DNA from: Pseudomonadota bacterium
GTDB taxonomy: Bacteria; Pseudomonadota; Alphaproteobacteria; Caulobacterales; Caulobacteraceae
NCBI GenBank assembly: GCA_023445955.1
Contig: JAEXJH010000247.1
Location: 1-8,867 of the forward strand
Length of the DNA stretch: 8,867 bases
Reading direction: 5' to 3'
The notes beneath the pieces were generated by a model, which saw only the letters and a list, made by a program, of their open reading frames with translations, made no database searches and had not been told where the DNA came from. This document shows positions 1-6,666 of this stretch, piece by piece. The position numbers and the translations under genes were made by a program. Positions within the stretch are counted from its first letter, which is position 1. Each line of letters begins with the position of its first letter.

Positions 1-353
1 GGGGTGACCTGGCCGGTGAACTTCACCTCGCCGACGCCCAGGGCGCGGCCGCGGCCGGGACCACCCGACCAGCCCAGGAAGAAGCCGACCAGCTGCCACA
101 TGGCGTCCAGGCCCAGGCACCCGGGCATGACGGGGTCGCCGATGAAGTGGCAGCCGAAGAACCAGAGGTCGGGATTGATGTCGAACTCGGCTTCGACATA
201 GCCCTTGCCGTACTTGCCGCCCTCGGACTCGATGCGGACGATCCGGTCGAACATCAGCATCGGCGGGGCCGGCAGCTGGGCGTTGCCGGGACCAAACAGG
301 TCACCGCGGCCGCAAGCCAGGAGTTCTTCGTAGGTGTAGGCGTTCTTCTGCAT
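1..353 (-). CDS. fabA: FabA, 3-hydroxydecanoyl-ACP dehydratase/isomerase (partial, C-terminus outside window)
   Basis: FabA dehydrates beta-hydroxyacyl-ACP and isomerises trans-2-decenoyl-ACP to the cis-3 form, the branch point for anaerobic-type unsaturated fatty acid synthesis in the cytoplasm. The visible 117 residues begin [12 protein letters not shown] and track E. coli FabA closely. They include the [12 protein letters not shown] block (residues 27-37), the [13 protein letters not shown] block with the catalytic His at residue 69, and [15 protein letters not shown] with the catalytic Asp at residue 83. [15 protein letters not shown] follows before the window edge. About 50 C-terminal residues are missing, judged from the roughly 172-residue family length. 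The ATG lies at 353-351, with an SD-like AGGGGC at 360-365 on this strand. That SD sits between C-runs that could pair with it. In this group fabB usually follows fabA, but that would lie outside the window. Identification is near certain. Confidence 0.97.
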   Translation of the reverse strand, partial: MQKNAYTYEELLACGRGDLFGPGNAQLPAPPMLMFDRIVRIESEGGKYGKGYVEAEFDINPDLWFFGCHFIGDPVMPGCLGLDAMWQLVGFFLGWSGGPGRGRALGVGEVKFTGQVT

Positions 354-434
354 GGGGACGCCCCTAGCACGGGGTTGGGTCAGGTCTCAACGTTTCCCTC
401 GCGCGGGGTGTTCCGCCGAGCCTGGCTGGCCCCT

Positions 435-959
435 CTAGTCCTTGCGACACTGGACGGCCGGATTGGCGCCCCAGATGTCGCCTTCCTTGGCCCAGCCCGA
501 GGATCCGTCGGCGCGCAGCTTGCACCAGCCCTTCTCGCACTTGTCGAGCTGGGCGACCGAGCGGCCCTTCAGATAGGCGCTGACCTTGGCCCCGTCCTTG
601 GGCGCGCTGAGCAGCGGCAAATTGCTGGGCTGCACCCGCATGGCCGCGCGGCGGCCGTCGGTGGTGCGCTTGTGGACCCAGGCCAGGCCGCCCTCGGGGT
701 CGCAGATCCGCCGCCACTCGCGCGTTTCGGCCACCACCTGCACCGGCATGCCCTTGGCGTGGTAGATCCACAGCAGCTGGTGAGCCTCGTCTGGGCCGTT
801 GCGCGCGTTCACTTCCGCGTATTTCAGCGAGACGTAGCGCGGCACCTCCAGGCCCGACGGCGTGATCTTCGGACCTTCCGCCAGGGCAGGCCCGGCCAGC
901 ATGACGGCCAGCGCCCCAAGAACGACACGAAGCGAACGATGTTCTGATTTCGACGGCAT
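435..959 (-). CDS. Exported SH3-domain protein (SH3_4/DUF1058 type)
   Basis: A 174-residue protein with a clear Sec signal peptide: basic N-terminus, hydrophobic core at residues 10-24, and a likely cut after GPALA at residue 27. The mature part looks like two bacterial SH3-like repeats, about 40-100 and 105-163. The first has the family signature VPRYVSLKYAEVNARNGP, then WRRICDPEGGLAWVH. The second has LDKCEKGWCKL, whose cysteines (141 and 146) are typical of the family and could form a disulfide in the periplasm. Such domains often bind peptidoglycan or act as adaptors; the ligand here is unknown. A strong SD (GGAGGGG, 9 nt before the ATG) supports the start. The gene is divergent from the dehydrogenase at 1032 and lies 81 bp upstream of fabA on the same strand, so it could be co-transcribed with fabA, although no functional link is known. 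Confidence 0.88.
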   Translation of the reverse strand: MPSKSEHRSLRVVLGALAVMLAGPALAEGPKITPSGLEVPRYVSLKYAEVNARNGPDEAHQLLWIYHAKGMPVQVVAETREWRRICDPEGGLAWVHKRTTDGRRAAMRVQPSNLPLLSAPKDGAKVSAYLKGRSVAQLDKCEKGWCKLRADGSSGWAKEGDIWGANPAVQCRKD

Positions 960-964
960 GTTGC

Positions 965-993
965 TTGGCCCCTCCGGGCCCCTTTGCTACAGC
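965..993 (+). promoter_or_regulatory. Candidate housekeeping (sigma-73-like) promoter for the 2-hydroxyacid dehydrogenase
   Basis: TTGGCCC at 965-971, a 14-nt spacer, then GCTACAGC at 986-993. This agrees well with the Caulobacter sigma-73 pattern as I remember it (TTGACGS, 10-14 nt, GCTANAWC), with 7 of 8 positions in the -10 box. Transcription would begin near 1000 and leave a roughly 30-nt leader before the ATG at 1032. The spacer contains a short GGCCC/GGGCC inverted repeat (967-980). The region also carries the SD of the divergent SH3 gene on the other strand. This is pattern matching only. Confidence 0.4.
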
Positions 994-1031
994 TTTCAAA
1001 CGCCCGTCAGTGAGAGCTTTTCAAACCGCCC

Positions 1032-2018
1032 ATGGCCGCCCGCAAGCTCAAAGTCATCGTCACCCGCAAACTCCCCGATCCGGTGGAGACGCGGATGTGC
1101 GAACTGTTCGACACCGAACTGAACGTCTCCGACAAACCCTTGACGGCGGATGAACTCGTCGACGCGATGAGCCGCGCCGACGTGCTGGTGCCGACGATCA
1201 CCGATCGTATCGACTCGCGCCTTCTGTCGCGATCCGGCGATCGGCTCAAGCTGATCGCCAATTTCGGGGCCGGTGTCGACAATATCGACGTCGCCACGGC
1301 CAATGCGCGCGGCATCATCGTCACCAATACGCCGGGGGTTCTCACCGAAGACACCGCCGACCTGACCATGACCCTGATCATGGCTGCCTCGCGCCGGATC
1401 GTCGAAGGCGCCGAGGTGGTCAAGTCCGGCGGCTTCCACGGCTGGTCGCCGACCTGGATGCTGGGCCGCCGCCTGTGGGGCAAGCGCCTGGGGATCATCG
1501 GCATGGGCCGCATCGGCCAGGCCGTGGCCCGCCGCGCCAAGGCCTTCGGCATGCAGGTGCACTATCACAACCGCAAGCCCGTCAGTCCCCGCATCGCCGA
1601 AGAGCTGGGCTGCACCTACTGGGAGAGCCTGGACCAGATGCTGGCCCGGATGGACTTCATCTCGGTCAACTGCCCGCACACCCCGGCCAGCTACCACCTG
1701 CTGTCGGCCCGCCGGCTGAAGCTGCTGCGCCCCCACTCGGTGATCGTCAACACCGCCCGCGGCGAGGTGATCGACGAAGGCGCCCTGGCCAACATGCTGG
1801 CCAAGGGCGAGATCGCCGGCGCGGGCCTGGACGTCTACGAGCACGAGCCGGCCATCAACCCCAAGCTTCTCAAGCTGCCCAACGTCGTGCTGCTGCCCCA
1901 CATGGGCTCGGCCACGGTCGAGGGCCGCATCGACATGGGCGAGAAGGTCATCGTCAACGTGAAGACCTTCATGGACGGGCACCGGCCGCCGGACCGGGTC
2001 ATTCCGGCGATGCTCTAG
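1032..2018 (+). CDS. D-isomer-specific 2-hydroxyacid dehydrogenase (glyoxylate/hydroxypyruvate reductase-like)
   Basis: A cytoplasmic NAD(P)-dependent oxidoreductase of 328 residues, full length for the family, reducing 2-keto acids such as glyoxylate or hydroxypyruvate to D-2-hydroxy acids. The substrate domain (about 1-110 plus the C-terminus) contains ANFGAGVDNIDV. The nucleotide domain contains GIIGMGRIGQAVARR (Rossmann glycines 157-162). The catalytic triad is complete: Arg243 in NTARGEVIDE, Glu272 in DVYEHEP and His290 in LLPHMGSAT. After the second beta strand the sequence reads YHNRKP. An Arg here instead of an acidic residue suggests NADPH preference, as in human GRHPR and related enzymes; this is inferred. 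The start at 1032 has only a weak SD (GAGAG, about 15 nt upstream). The stop overlaps that of the convergent hydrolase by 4 bp. The exact substrate cannot be assigned from sequence. Confidence 0.93.
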   Translation: MAARKLKVIVTRKLPDPVETRMCELFDTELNVSDKPLTADELVDAMSRADVLVPTITDRIDSRLLSRSGDRLKLIANFGAGVDNIDVATANARGIIVTNTPGVLTEDTADLTMTLIMAASRRIVEGAEVVKSGGFHGWSPTWMLGRRLWGKRLGIIGMGRIGQAVARRAKAFGMQVHYHNRKPVSPRIAEELGCTYWESLDQMLARMDFISVNCPHTPASYHLLSARRLKLLRPHSVIVNTARGEVIDEGALANMLAKGEIAGAGLDVYEHEPAINPKLLKLPNVVLLPHMGSATVEGRIDMGEKVIVNVKTFMDGHRPPDRVIPAML

Positions 2019-2983
2019 GGCTTCGGCGCTGGCGGATGCGCCGCCAGCCAGGCCTTGAGATCGGTCGCCGAGCGGTCGGGGATCTGCTCCATCGGCACGT
2101 GGCCGACGGCCGGATATAGGATCAGGGTCGCGCCCGGTATGGCCTGGTGGAACTTCTCGCCGTCGGCCGCCGGGATCAGCCGGTCGTCCTGACCGACCAT
2201 CACCAGGGTCGGCACGTGGATGCGCGAAAGGTCGGCCGCCGTGGCCTCGCGACGCGAACCGGTCTGCAGGCCCAGCAGGATGTCGCGATGCCCCGGCGCG
2301 CCGGCCAGGTCGACATAGCGATCGACCAGGGCCGGCGTGACCAGCTTGGGATCCAGATAGGCCGACCGCAGGCCCTGAGCGACCAGCGGCCGGGTGTCGA
2401 TGTTGCGCAGCAGCTTGCGGCCCAACGGATTGCGCATGATCGCGAAGATCGACGCGCCGCCCGTCTTGGTCATCGGCCAGCCGGCCGCGTCGACCAGCAC
2501 CAGGCGCTGGACCTTGTCGGGATGGTCCAGCGTGTAGGCCCAGGCCACACCACCGCCCATAGAGTTGCCGCCCAGGGTGAAGCGGGTCAGGCCCAGCTGG
2601 CCGGTGACCTGGTCGACGACCGTCCCGAAACCGTCACGACCGGCCGCATAGCCCGCTGGCGTCCGGGTCAGGCCGTGCCCCGGCAGATCCAGCACGACGA
2701 CCCGGTACTCGCTCGACAGCGCCTTGACCCAGGCGTCCCAGGCATGGGTCGAGGCCGAAAAGCCGTGGACCAGCACGATGGCCGGCGCGTCGCGCGGCCC
2801 CAGGTCGCGGTAGTGCGCTCGCACCCCGCCCGGCAGGTCCATATAGCGGCTGTCGGCATAGCCATACCGCTGCTCCAGCGTGGCGTAGGGGATGTCCGGC
2901 CGCTGCAGCACGAACCAGCCGCCGGTCGCCAGGACGACGATCAGCAGCAGGGCCATCCCCAGGCCGCGCAAAAGCGTCTTCAT
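2015..2983 (-). CDS. Membrane-anchored alpha/beta hydrolase
   Basis: A 322-residue alpha/beta-hydrolase-fold protein. Residues 5-25 form a hydrophobic N-terminal segment (signal anchor, or uncleaved signal) without an obvious cleavage site or lipobox, so the catalytic domain is probably periplasmic and tethered to the inner membrane. Catalytic features are visible: oxyanion-hole HGF (73-75), nucleophile Ser141 in the GNSMGG elbow, acid Asp267 in GQDDRLIP and His295 in GHVPMEQ. The cap region lies at about 170-245. The ATG at 2983 is chosen over an upstream in-frame start at 3058 because GGGAGG lies 5 nt before it, the protein then starts with the hydrophobic segment, and the upstream start would fall inside the preceding gene. 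Substrate unknown; esterase, lipase-like and epoxide/haloalkane hydrolase activities are all possible. It lies 58 bp downstream of the MoeB/ThiF-like gene on the same strand. Confidence 0.9.
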   Translation of the reverse strand: MKTLLRGLGMALLLIVVLATGGWFVLQRPDIPYATLEQRYGYADSRYMDLPGGVRAHYRDLGPRDAPAIVLVHGFSASTHAWDAWVKALSSEYRVVVLDLPGHGLTRTPAGYAAGRDGFGTVVDQVTGQLGLTRFTLGGNSMGGGVAWAYTLDHPDKVQRLVLVDAAGWPMTKTGGASIFAIMRNPLGRKLLRNIDTRPLVAQGLRSAYLDPKLVTPALVDRYVDLAGAPGHRDILLGLQTGSRREATAADLSRIHVPTLVMVGQDDRLIPAADGEKFHQAIPGATLILYPAVGHVPMEQIPDRSATDLKAWLAAHPPAPKP

Positions 2984-2988
2984 GCCGC

Positions 2989-2994
2989 CCTCCC
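2989..2994 (-). promoter_or_regulatory. Shine-Dalgarno deciding the hydrolase start
   Basis: GGGAGG on the minus strand, 5 nt before the ATG at 2983. It supports this start over the longer in-frame possibility that runs back into the upstream gene. Confidence 0.75.
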
Positions 2995-3026
2995 CTGCGA
3001 AATGAACTCGATATTGAAACTTGAGC

Positions 3027-3045
3027 GAACGACGTTCTTCGTCAA
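3027..3045 (-). promoter_or_regulatory. Candidate -35 box and 11-bp palindrome upstream of the hydrolase
   Basis: On the minus strand TTGACG (3045-3040) is a perfect -35 hexamer that contains the TGA stop of the MoeB/ThiF-like gene. Just downstream is a perfect palindrome, GAACGACGTTC (3027-3037), in an AT-richer patch. A convincing -10 box is missing: GCTCAAGT, 12 nt after TTGACGA, fits the Caulobacter consensus only partly. It may be an internal promoter with an operator, or chance. Confidence 0.28.
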
Positions 3046-3779
3046 GCGCCGCAGGCAATGCAATGGGGATCGGCCCCGATCCTCACGGTCCGCGTCTCGG
3101 CCGAAAGGGCGTCATAGATCAGGAGTTTGCCCGACAGGGGCTGGCCCGCGCCGACGATCAGCTTGATCGCCTCCAGGGCCATCATCGATCCGATCACCCC
3201 CGCCAGCGCCCCGACCACGCCGACCAGCGAGCAGGTCTCGGCGTCCGGCGGGACCTCCGGCACCAGGCAGCGATAGCAGGGCTTGCCGTGGAACACCCCG
3301 ACCTGGCCGGTCCAGCGGCCCAGGGCTCCGCTGACCAGCGGCTTGCCGTGCGCCAGACAGGCGTCGCTGACGGCGAAGCGGGTGGCGAAGTCGTCCGTGC
3401 CGTCCAGCACCAGGTCATACCGGCTGACGATGTCGCCGGCGTTCTGCGCGTCCAGCCATACCGGATGGGTTTCGACGGTCGTGTGCGGGTTCAGCGCTCC
3501 CAAGTGCTCGACCGCCGCCTCGACCTTGGGCCGGCCGACGTCTCCGGTGGCGTACAGCACCTGCCGTTGCAGGTTGGACAGCGAGACGGTGTCCTGGTCG
3601 ACCAGCCCGATCGCCCCGGCCCCGGCGGCGGCCAGATAGAGCGCGGCCGGCGCGCCCAGGCCCCCGGCCCCGACCATCAGCACCCGCGCGGCCTTCAGCT
3701 TCTGCTGGCCGGGTCCACCCACCTCGCGCAGCACCAGGTGGCGGGCGTAGCGCTCGACTTCGCTTTCCGAAAAACTCAC
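3042..3779 (-). CDS. MoeB/ThiF/HesA-family E1-like adenylyltransferase
   Basis: A 245-residue E1-like enzyme that should adenylate the C-terminal Gly-Gly of a small beta-grasp protein (MoaD for molybdopterin, ThiS for thiamine). Seen in the sequence: [12 protein letters not shown] (Arg13), the P-loop-like GAGGLGAP (37-44), DxDxVxxSNLQRQ (61-73, ATP-contacting Arg72), Lys85, and the catalytic Asp in DGTDD (126-130). Two CxxC pairs, Cys168/171 and Cys240/243, should bind the structural zinc. Cys183 in [10 protein letters not shown] aligns with the ThiF/MoeB cysteine used in sulfur transfer. The length equals a minimal MoeB, and there is no C-terminal rhodanese domain. A GTG start at 3779 is chosen because GGAGGG lies 9 nt upstream and the family N-terminus begins here. 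The longer reading adds about 50 arginine-rich residues antisense to hslV. No moaD, thiS or moeA is in the window, so the partner is unknown. Confidence 0.92.
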   Translation of the reverse strand: MSFSESEVERYARHLVLREVGGPGQQKLKAARVLMVGAGGLGAPAALYLAAAGAGAIGLVDQDTVSLSNLQRQVLYATGDVGRPKVEAAVEHLGALNPHTTVETHPVWLDAQNAGDIVSRYDLVLDGTDDFATRFAVSDACLAHGKPLVSGALGRWTGQVGVFHGKPCYRCLVPEVPPDAETCSLVGVVGALAGVIGSMMALEAIKLIVGAGQPLSGKLLIYDALSAETRTVRIGADPHCIACGA

Positions 3780-3783
3780 GGCG

Positions 3784-3814
3784 CTTGACCCTCCGGCCCG
3801 GCCTCGCCACATGC
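3784..3814 (+). promoter_or_regulatory. Candidate sigma-32 heat-shock promoter for hslV
   Basis: CTTGAC (3784-3789), a 17-nt spacer, then CCACATGC (3807-3814). This resembles the sigma-32 pattern CTTGAA...CCCCATNT, with one change in the -35 box and two in the -10 box. hslVU is a classic sigma-32 operon, so context favours it. The start of transcription would fall close to the hslV ATG at 3821, giving a leaderless or nearly leaderless mRNA. The -35 box overlaps the SD of the divergent E1-like gene (3789-3794). The spacer is at the long end of the accepted range. Confidence 0.4.
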
Positions 3815-3820
3815 GAAGCC

Positions 3821-4384
3821 ATGCAAAGCAGCAATTCCTTCCCCGACTGGCACGGCACGACCATTCTGGCGGTGCGCAAGAACGGTCAGACCGTGATCGC
3901 CGGCGACGGACAGGTCTCCATGGGGCCAACCGTCGTCAAGGGCAACGCCCGCAAGGTGCGGCGCCTCGCCGGCGGCAAGGTGGTCGCAGGCTTCGCCGGG
4001 GCCACGGCCGACGCCTTCACGCTCATTGAGCGCCTGGAAGCCAAGTTGGAGCAGTATCCCGACCAGTTGGCCCGCGCCTGCGTGGATCTCGCCAAGGACT
4101 GGCGCACCGACCGCTACCTGCGCAAGCTGGAAGCCATGCTGCTGGTGGCCGACAAGACCGCCATCTACACCGTCACTGGCGTCGGCGACGTACTGGAGCC
4201 GGGCGAGAGCGCCGACGGCAATGCCGTGGCGGCGATCGGCTCGGGCGGCAACTACGCCCTGGCGGCCGGCAAGGCCCTGCTCGACTCCGACCTGACGGCC
4301 GAGGCGCTAGCCCGCAAGGCCATGGGCATCGCCGCCGAGATCTGCGTCTACACCAACGGCAATCTCACGGTCGAAGTCCTGTAG
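3821..4384 (+). CDS. hslV: HslV (ClpQ), threonine peptidase of the HslVU protease
   Basis: The 187-residue proteolytic subunit of the ATP-dependent HslVU protease; it forms a double hexameric ring in the cytoplasm and is related to proteasome beta subunits. The ATG at 3821 gives [12 protein letters not shown] before TTILAVRK, so the first 12 residues are a propeptide and Thr13 becomes the N-terminal nucleophile. Conserved active-site residues follow: Asp29 in AGDGQVSMG and Lys45 in [24 protein letters not shown] (58-68), [15 protein letters not shown] (91-105), AIGSGGNYA (138-146) and the end [12 protein letters not shown] are family hallmarks. Compared with E. coli, about five residues are inserted at 128-137 ([10 protein letters not shown]), before AIGSGG. 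No SD precedes the ATG. A TTG at 3785 is in frame but would only lengthen the propeptide and overlap the promoter. It is divergent from the E1-like gene with 41 bp between them. Confidence 0.97.
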   Translation: MQSSNSFPDWHGTTILAVRKNGQTVIAGDGQVSMGPTVVKGNARKVRRLAGGKVVAGFAGATADAFTLIERLEAKLEQYPDQLARACVDLAKDWRTDRYLRKLEAMLLVADKTAIYTVTGVGDVLEPGESADGNAVAAIGSGGNYALAAGKALLDSDLTAEALARKAMGIAAEICVYTNGNLTVEVL

Positions 4385-4412
4385 GCTTTCGTCGCAAGAC
4401 GGATGCGAAGGC

Positions 4413-4444
4413 CCTCCCGGCGACGCCTGATCGCGGCCGGGAGG
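4413..4444 (+). promoter_or_regulatory. Hairpin sequestering the Shine-Dalgarno of the hslV-hslU middle gene
   Basis: CCTCCCGGC (4413-4421) pairs perfectly with GCCGGGAGG (4436-4444). Inside, CGC (4424-4426) can pair with GCG (4433-4435) around a 6-nt loop. The 3' arm holds the SD (GGGAGG, 4439-4444) for the ATG at 4455, so the hairpin would hide the ribosome site. No T-run follows, so it is not a standard intrinsic terminator. It lies between the hslV stop (4384) and the next gene. Confidence 0.55.
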
Positions 4445-4454
4445 ATCCATCGCC

Positions 4455-5251
4455 ATGCTTGTCGCCGCTCTTGTCGCCCTGTCGCTCGCCTCAACCCCCG
4501 CCGCCCAGATCGAGGCGGCCGAACGCGCCTTCGCCGCCGACGGCGCGACCATGGGGATGCGAGGCGCGTTCCTGAAGCACATGGCCTCCGACGCCATCGT
4601 CTTCGATCCGAACCCGACCAACGCCAAGGCGCTTTACGAGGCCAGGTCGGCGCAGGGCGAGCCCAAGCTGCAGTGGTGGCCGGCCTGGGTGGTGGCGGCG
4701 AAGTCCGGGGAGCTTGGCCTCTCCACCGGCCCCTGGGCGATCGAGGGCCAGCGCGGCGGCTGGTTCGCTACGATCTGGCGCAAGGACGCCGACGGCGTGT
4801 GGCGCTGGATCTATGACGGCGGTTCGGCGGCGGAGGCGGCTTCGCTGCCTGGACCGGACGCGCCGGCGATGGTCGGTCCGGTCGCCACGATCTCGTCCGC
4901 CAAGGCTTTCGACGACGTTCGAACGGCGGAGGCCGATCTGGCCAAGGCCGCTCTTCGGGGAGCCGCGGACGCCTACAAGGCCGTGCTCTCCAATGACGCC
5001 CGCCTGCTGGGTCCACGCGCAACCCGCGCCCTCGCCGCGACCGCCCTGGCGCCGCGCCTGGCGGCCCGTCCGGCCAGCATGAGCCTGGTTTTGCGGGGCG
5101 GCGGGGCCTCCAGGGCTGGCGATCTCGTCTGGACCCACGGCGAAGCCACGTGGACGGAGGGTCCAAAAGCCGTCGCCGCGCACTATATGCATGTCTGGCA
5201 ACGGCGCCCGGATGGTTGGCGCCTGATCTTCGAGACCCTGATCAACGACCG

Positions 5252-5255
<4 letters not shown>
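4455..5255 (+). CDS. Exported protein of probable tandem NTF2-like (DUF4440/SnoaL-type) fold, inside the hslVU operon
   Basis: A 266-residue protein of unknown function. Residues 1-17 look like a short signal peptide ([17 protein letters not shown]), so it is probably periplasmic. The rest appears to be two similar halves. Half one (about 18-124) starts [13 protein letters not shown], contains [14 protein letters not shown] and ends [22 protein letters not shown]. Half two (about 158-266) starts [17 protein letters not shown], contains [12 protein letters not shown] and ends [19 protein letters not shown]. The pattern of an amphipathic N-terminal helix, a G-x-L-x-x-(T)-G strand and a final W-x-R-x-x-D-G-x-W-R strand pair is what NTF2-like DUF4440 proteins show. 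No catalytic residue can be assigned. It has a good SD (GGGAGG, 10 nt from the ATG) that is buried in a hairpin. Its TGA overlaps the hslU ATG as ATGA, which implies translational coupling. The fold assignment is by pattern, not by search. Confidence 0.82.
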
Positions 5256-6547
<1,292 letters not shown>

Positions 6548-6561
6548 GGCCAGCGGGCCCG

Positions 6562-6598
6562 AAAACCTCGTCCTTCGACAAGCTCAGGATGAGGTTTT
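6562..6598 (+). terminator. Hairpin with T-run after hslU (probable intrinsic terminator, part of a palindromic repeat)
   Basis: AAAACCTC (6562-6569) pairs with GAGGTTTT (6591-6598). The stem continues inward through a G-T pair and TCCT/AGGA, leaving an 11-nt loop. The 3' arm ends in TTTT, so on the plus strand this looks like a terminator 14 nt after the hslU stop. The A-run on the other side means it could also stop transcription of the convergent gene on the minus strand. Confidence 0.55.
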
Positions 6599-6652
6599 CT
6601 ACTGTCTCGGTCTGAAAAGTAGTCCTCACCCTGAGCCTGTCGAAGGGCGAGG
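6566..6652. repeat. Pair of inverted dispersed palindromic repeats (REP/BIME-like)
   Basis: Two 29-bp units face each other: 6566-6594 and the reverse complement at 6624-6652, separated by 29 bp. They match at 26 of 29 positions around a core reading CCTTCGACA(A/G)GCTCAGG. Each unit is itself a hairpin (CCTC...GAGG with inner TCCT/AGGA or CCCT/AGGG). I recognise this core from memory as a very common intergenic repeat in Caulobacter, Sphingomonas and relatives. The pair fills the gap between two convergent genes. Together the units could fold into one long stem with only two A-C mismatches and one G-U pair in plus-strand RNA. Confidence 0.75.
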
Positions 6653-6666
6653 ACGGCCCCACCGAC

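Noticed and set aside
361..374. CCCC/GGGG mini-hairpin before fabA
   Set aside because: Only 4 bp and expected by chance at this GC content; noted only because it touches the SD-like AGGGGC.
363..390. Possible fabA promoter on the minus strand: TTGAGA (390-385) and GCTAGG (368-363)
   Set aside because: The -10 match is poor beyond GCTA and the spacing is too long for the Caulobacter consensus. Co-transcription with the SH3 gene is just as likely.
147..947. Long plus-strand reading frame of 266 codons
   Set aside because: It runs antisense through fabA and the SH3 gene, has no SD and no recognisable domain. It is a shadow frame of high-GC coding DNA.
996..1982. Minus-strand frame of 328 codons antisense to the 2-hydroxyacid dehydrogenase
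   Set aside because: It mirrors the real gene almost exactly; the residue pattern (His/Asp/Val/Gly-rich) is typical of an antisense shadow.
2147..3166. Plus-strand frame of 339 codons antisense to the hydrolase
   Set aside because: Low-complexity Arg/Gln/Asp composition and no domain. The minus-strand hydrolase has a full catalytic triad.
3780..3929. N-terminal extension of the MoeB/ThiF-like protein to 3929
   Set aside because: The extension is Arg/Cys-rich, antisense to hslV and unlike the family. The GTG at 3779 has a good SD and matches the family start.
4413..4444. Reading the hairpin as a terminator of hslV
   Set aside because: No T-run follows and the 3' arm is the SD of the next gene in a tight operon, so translational control fits better.
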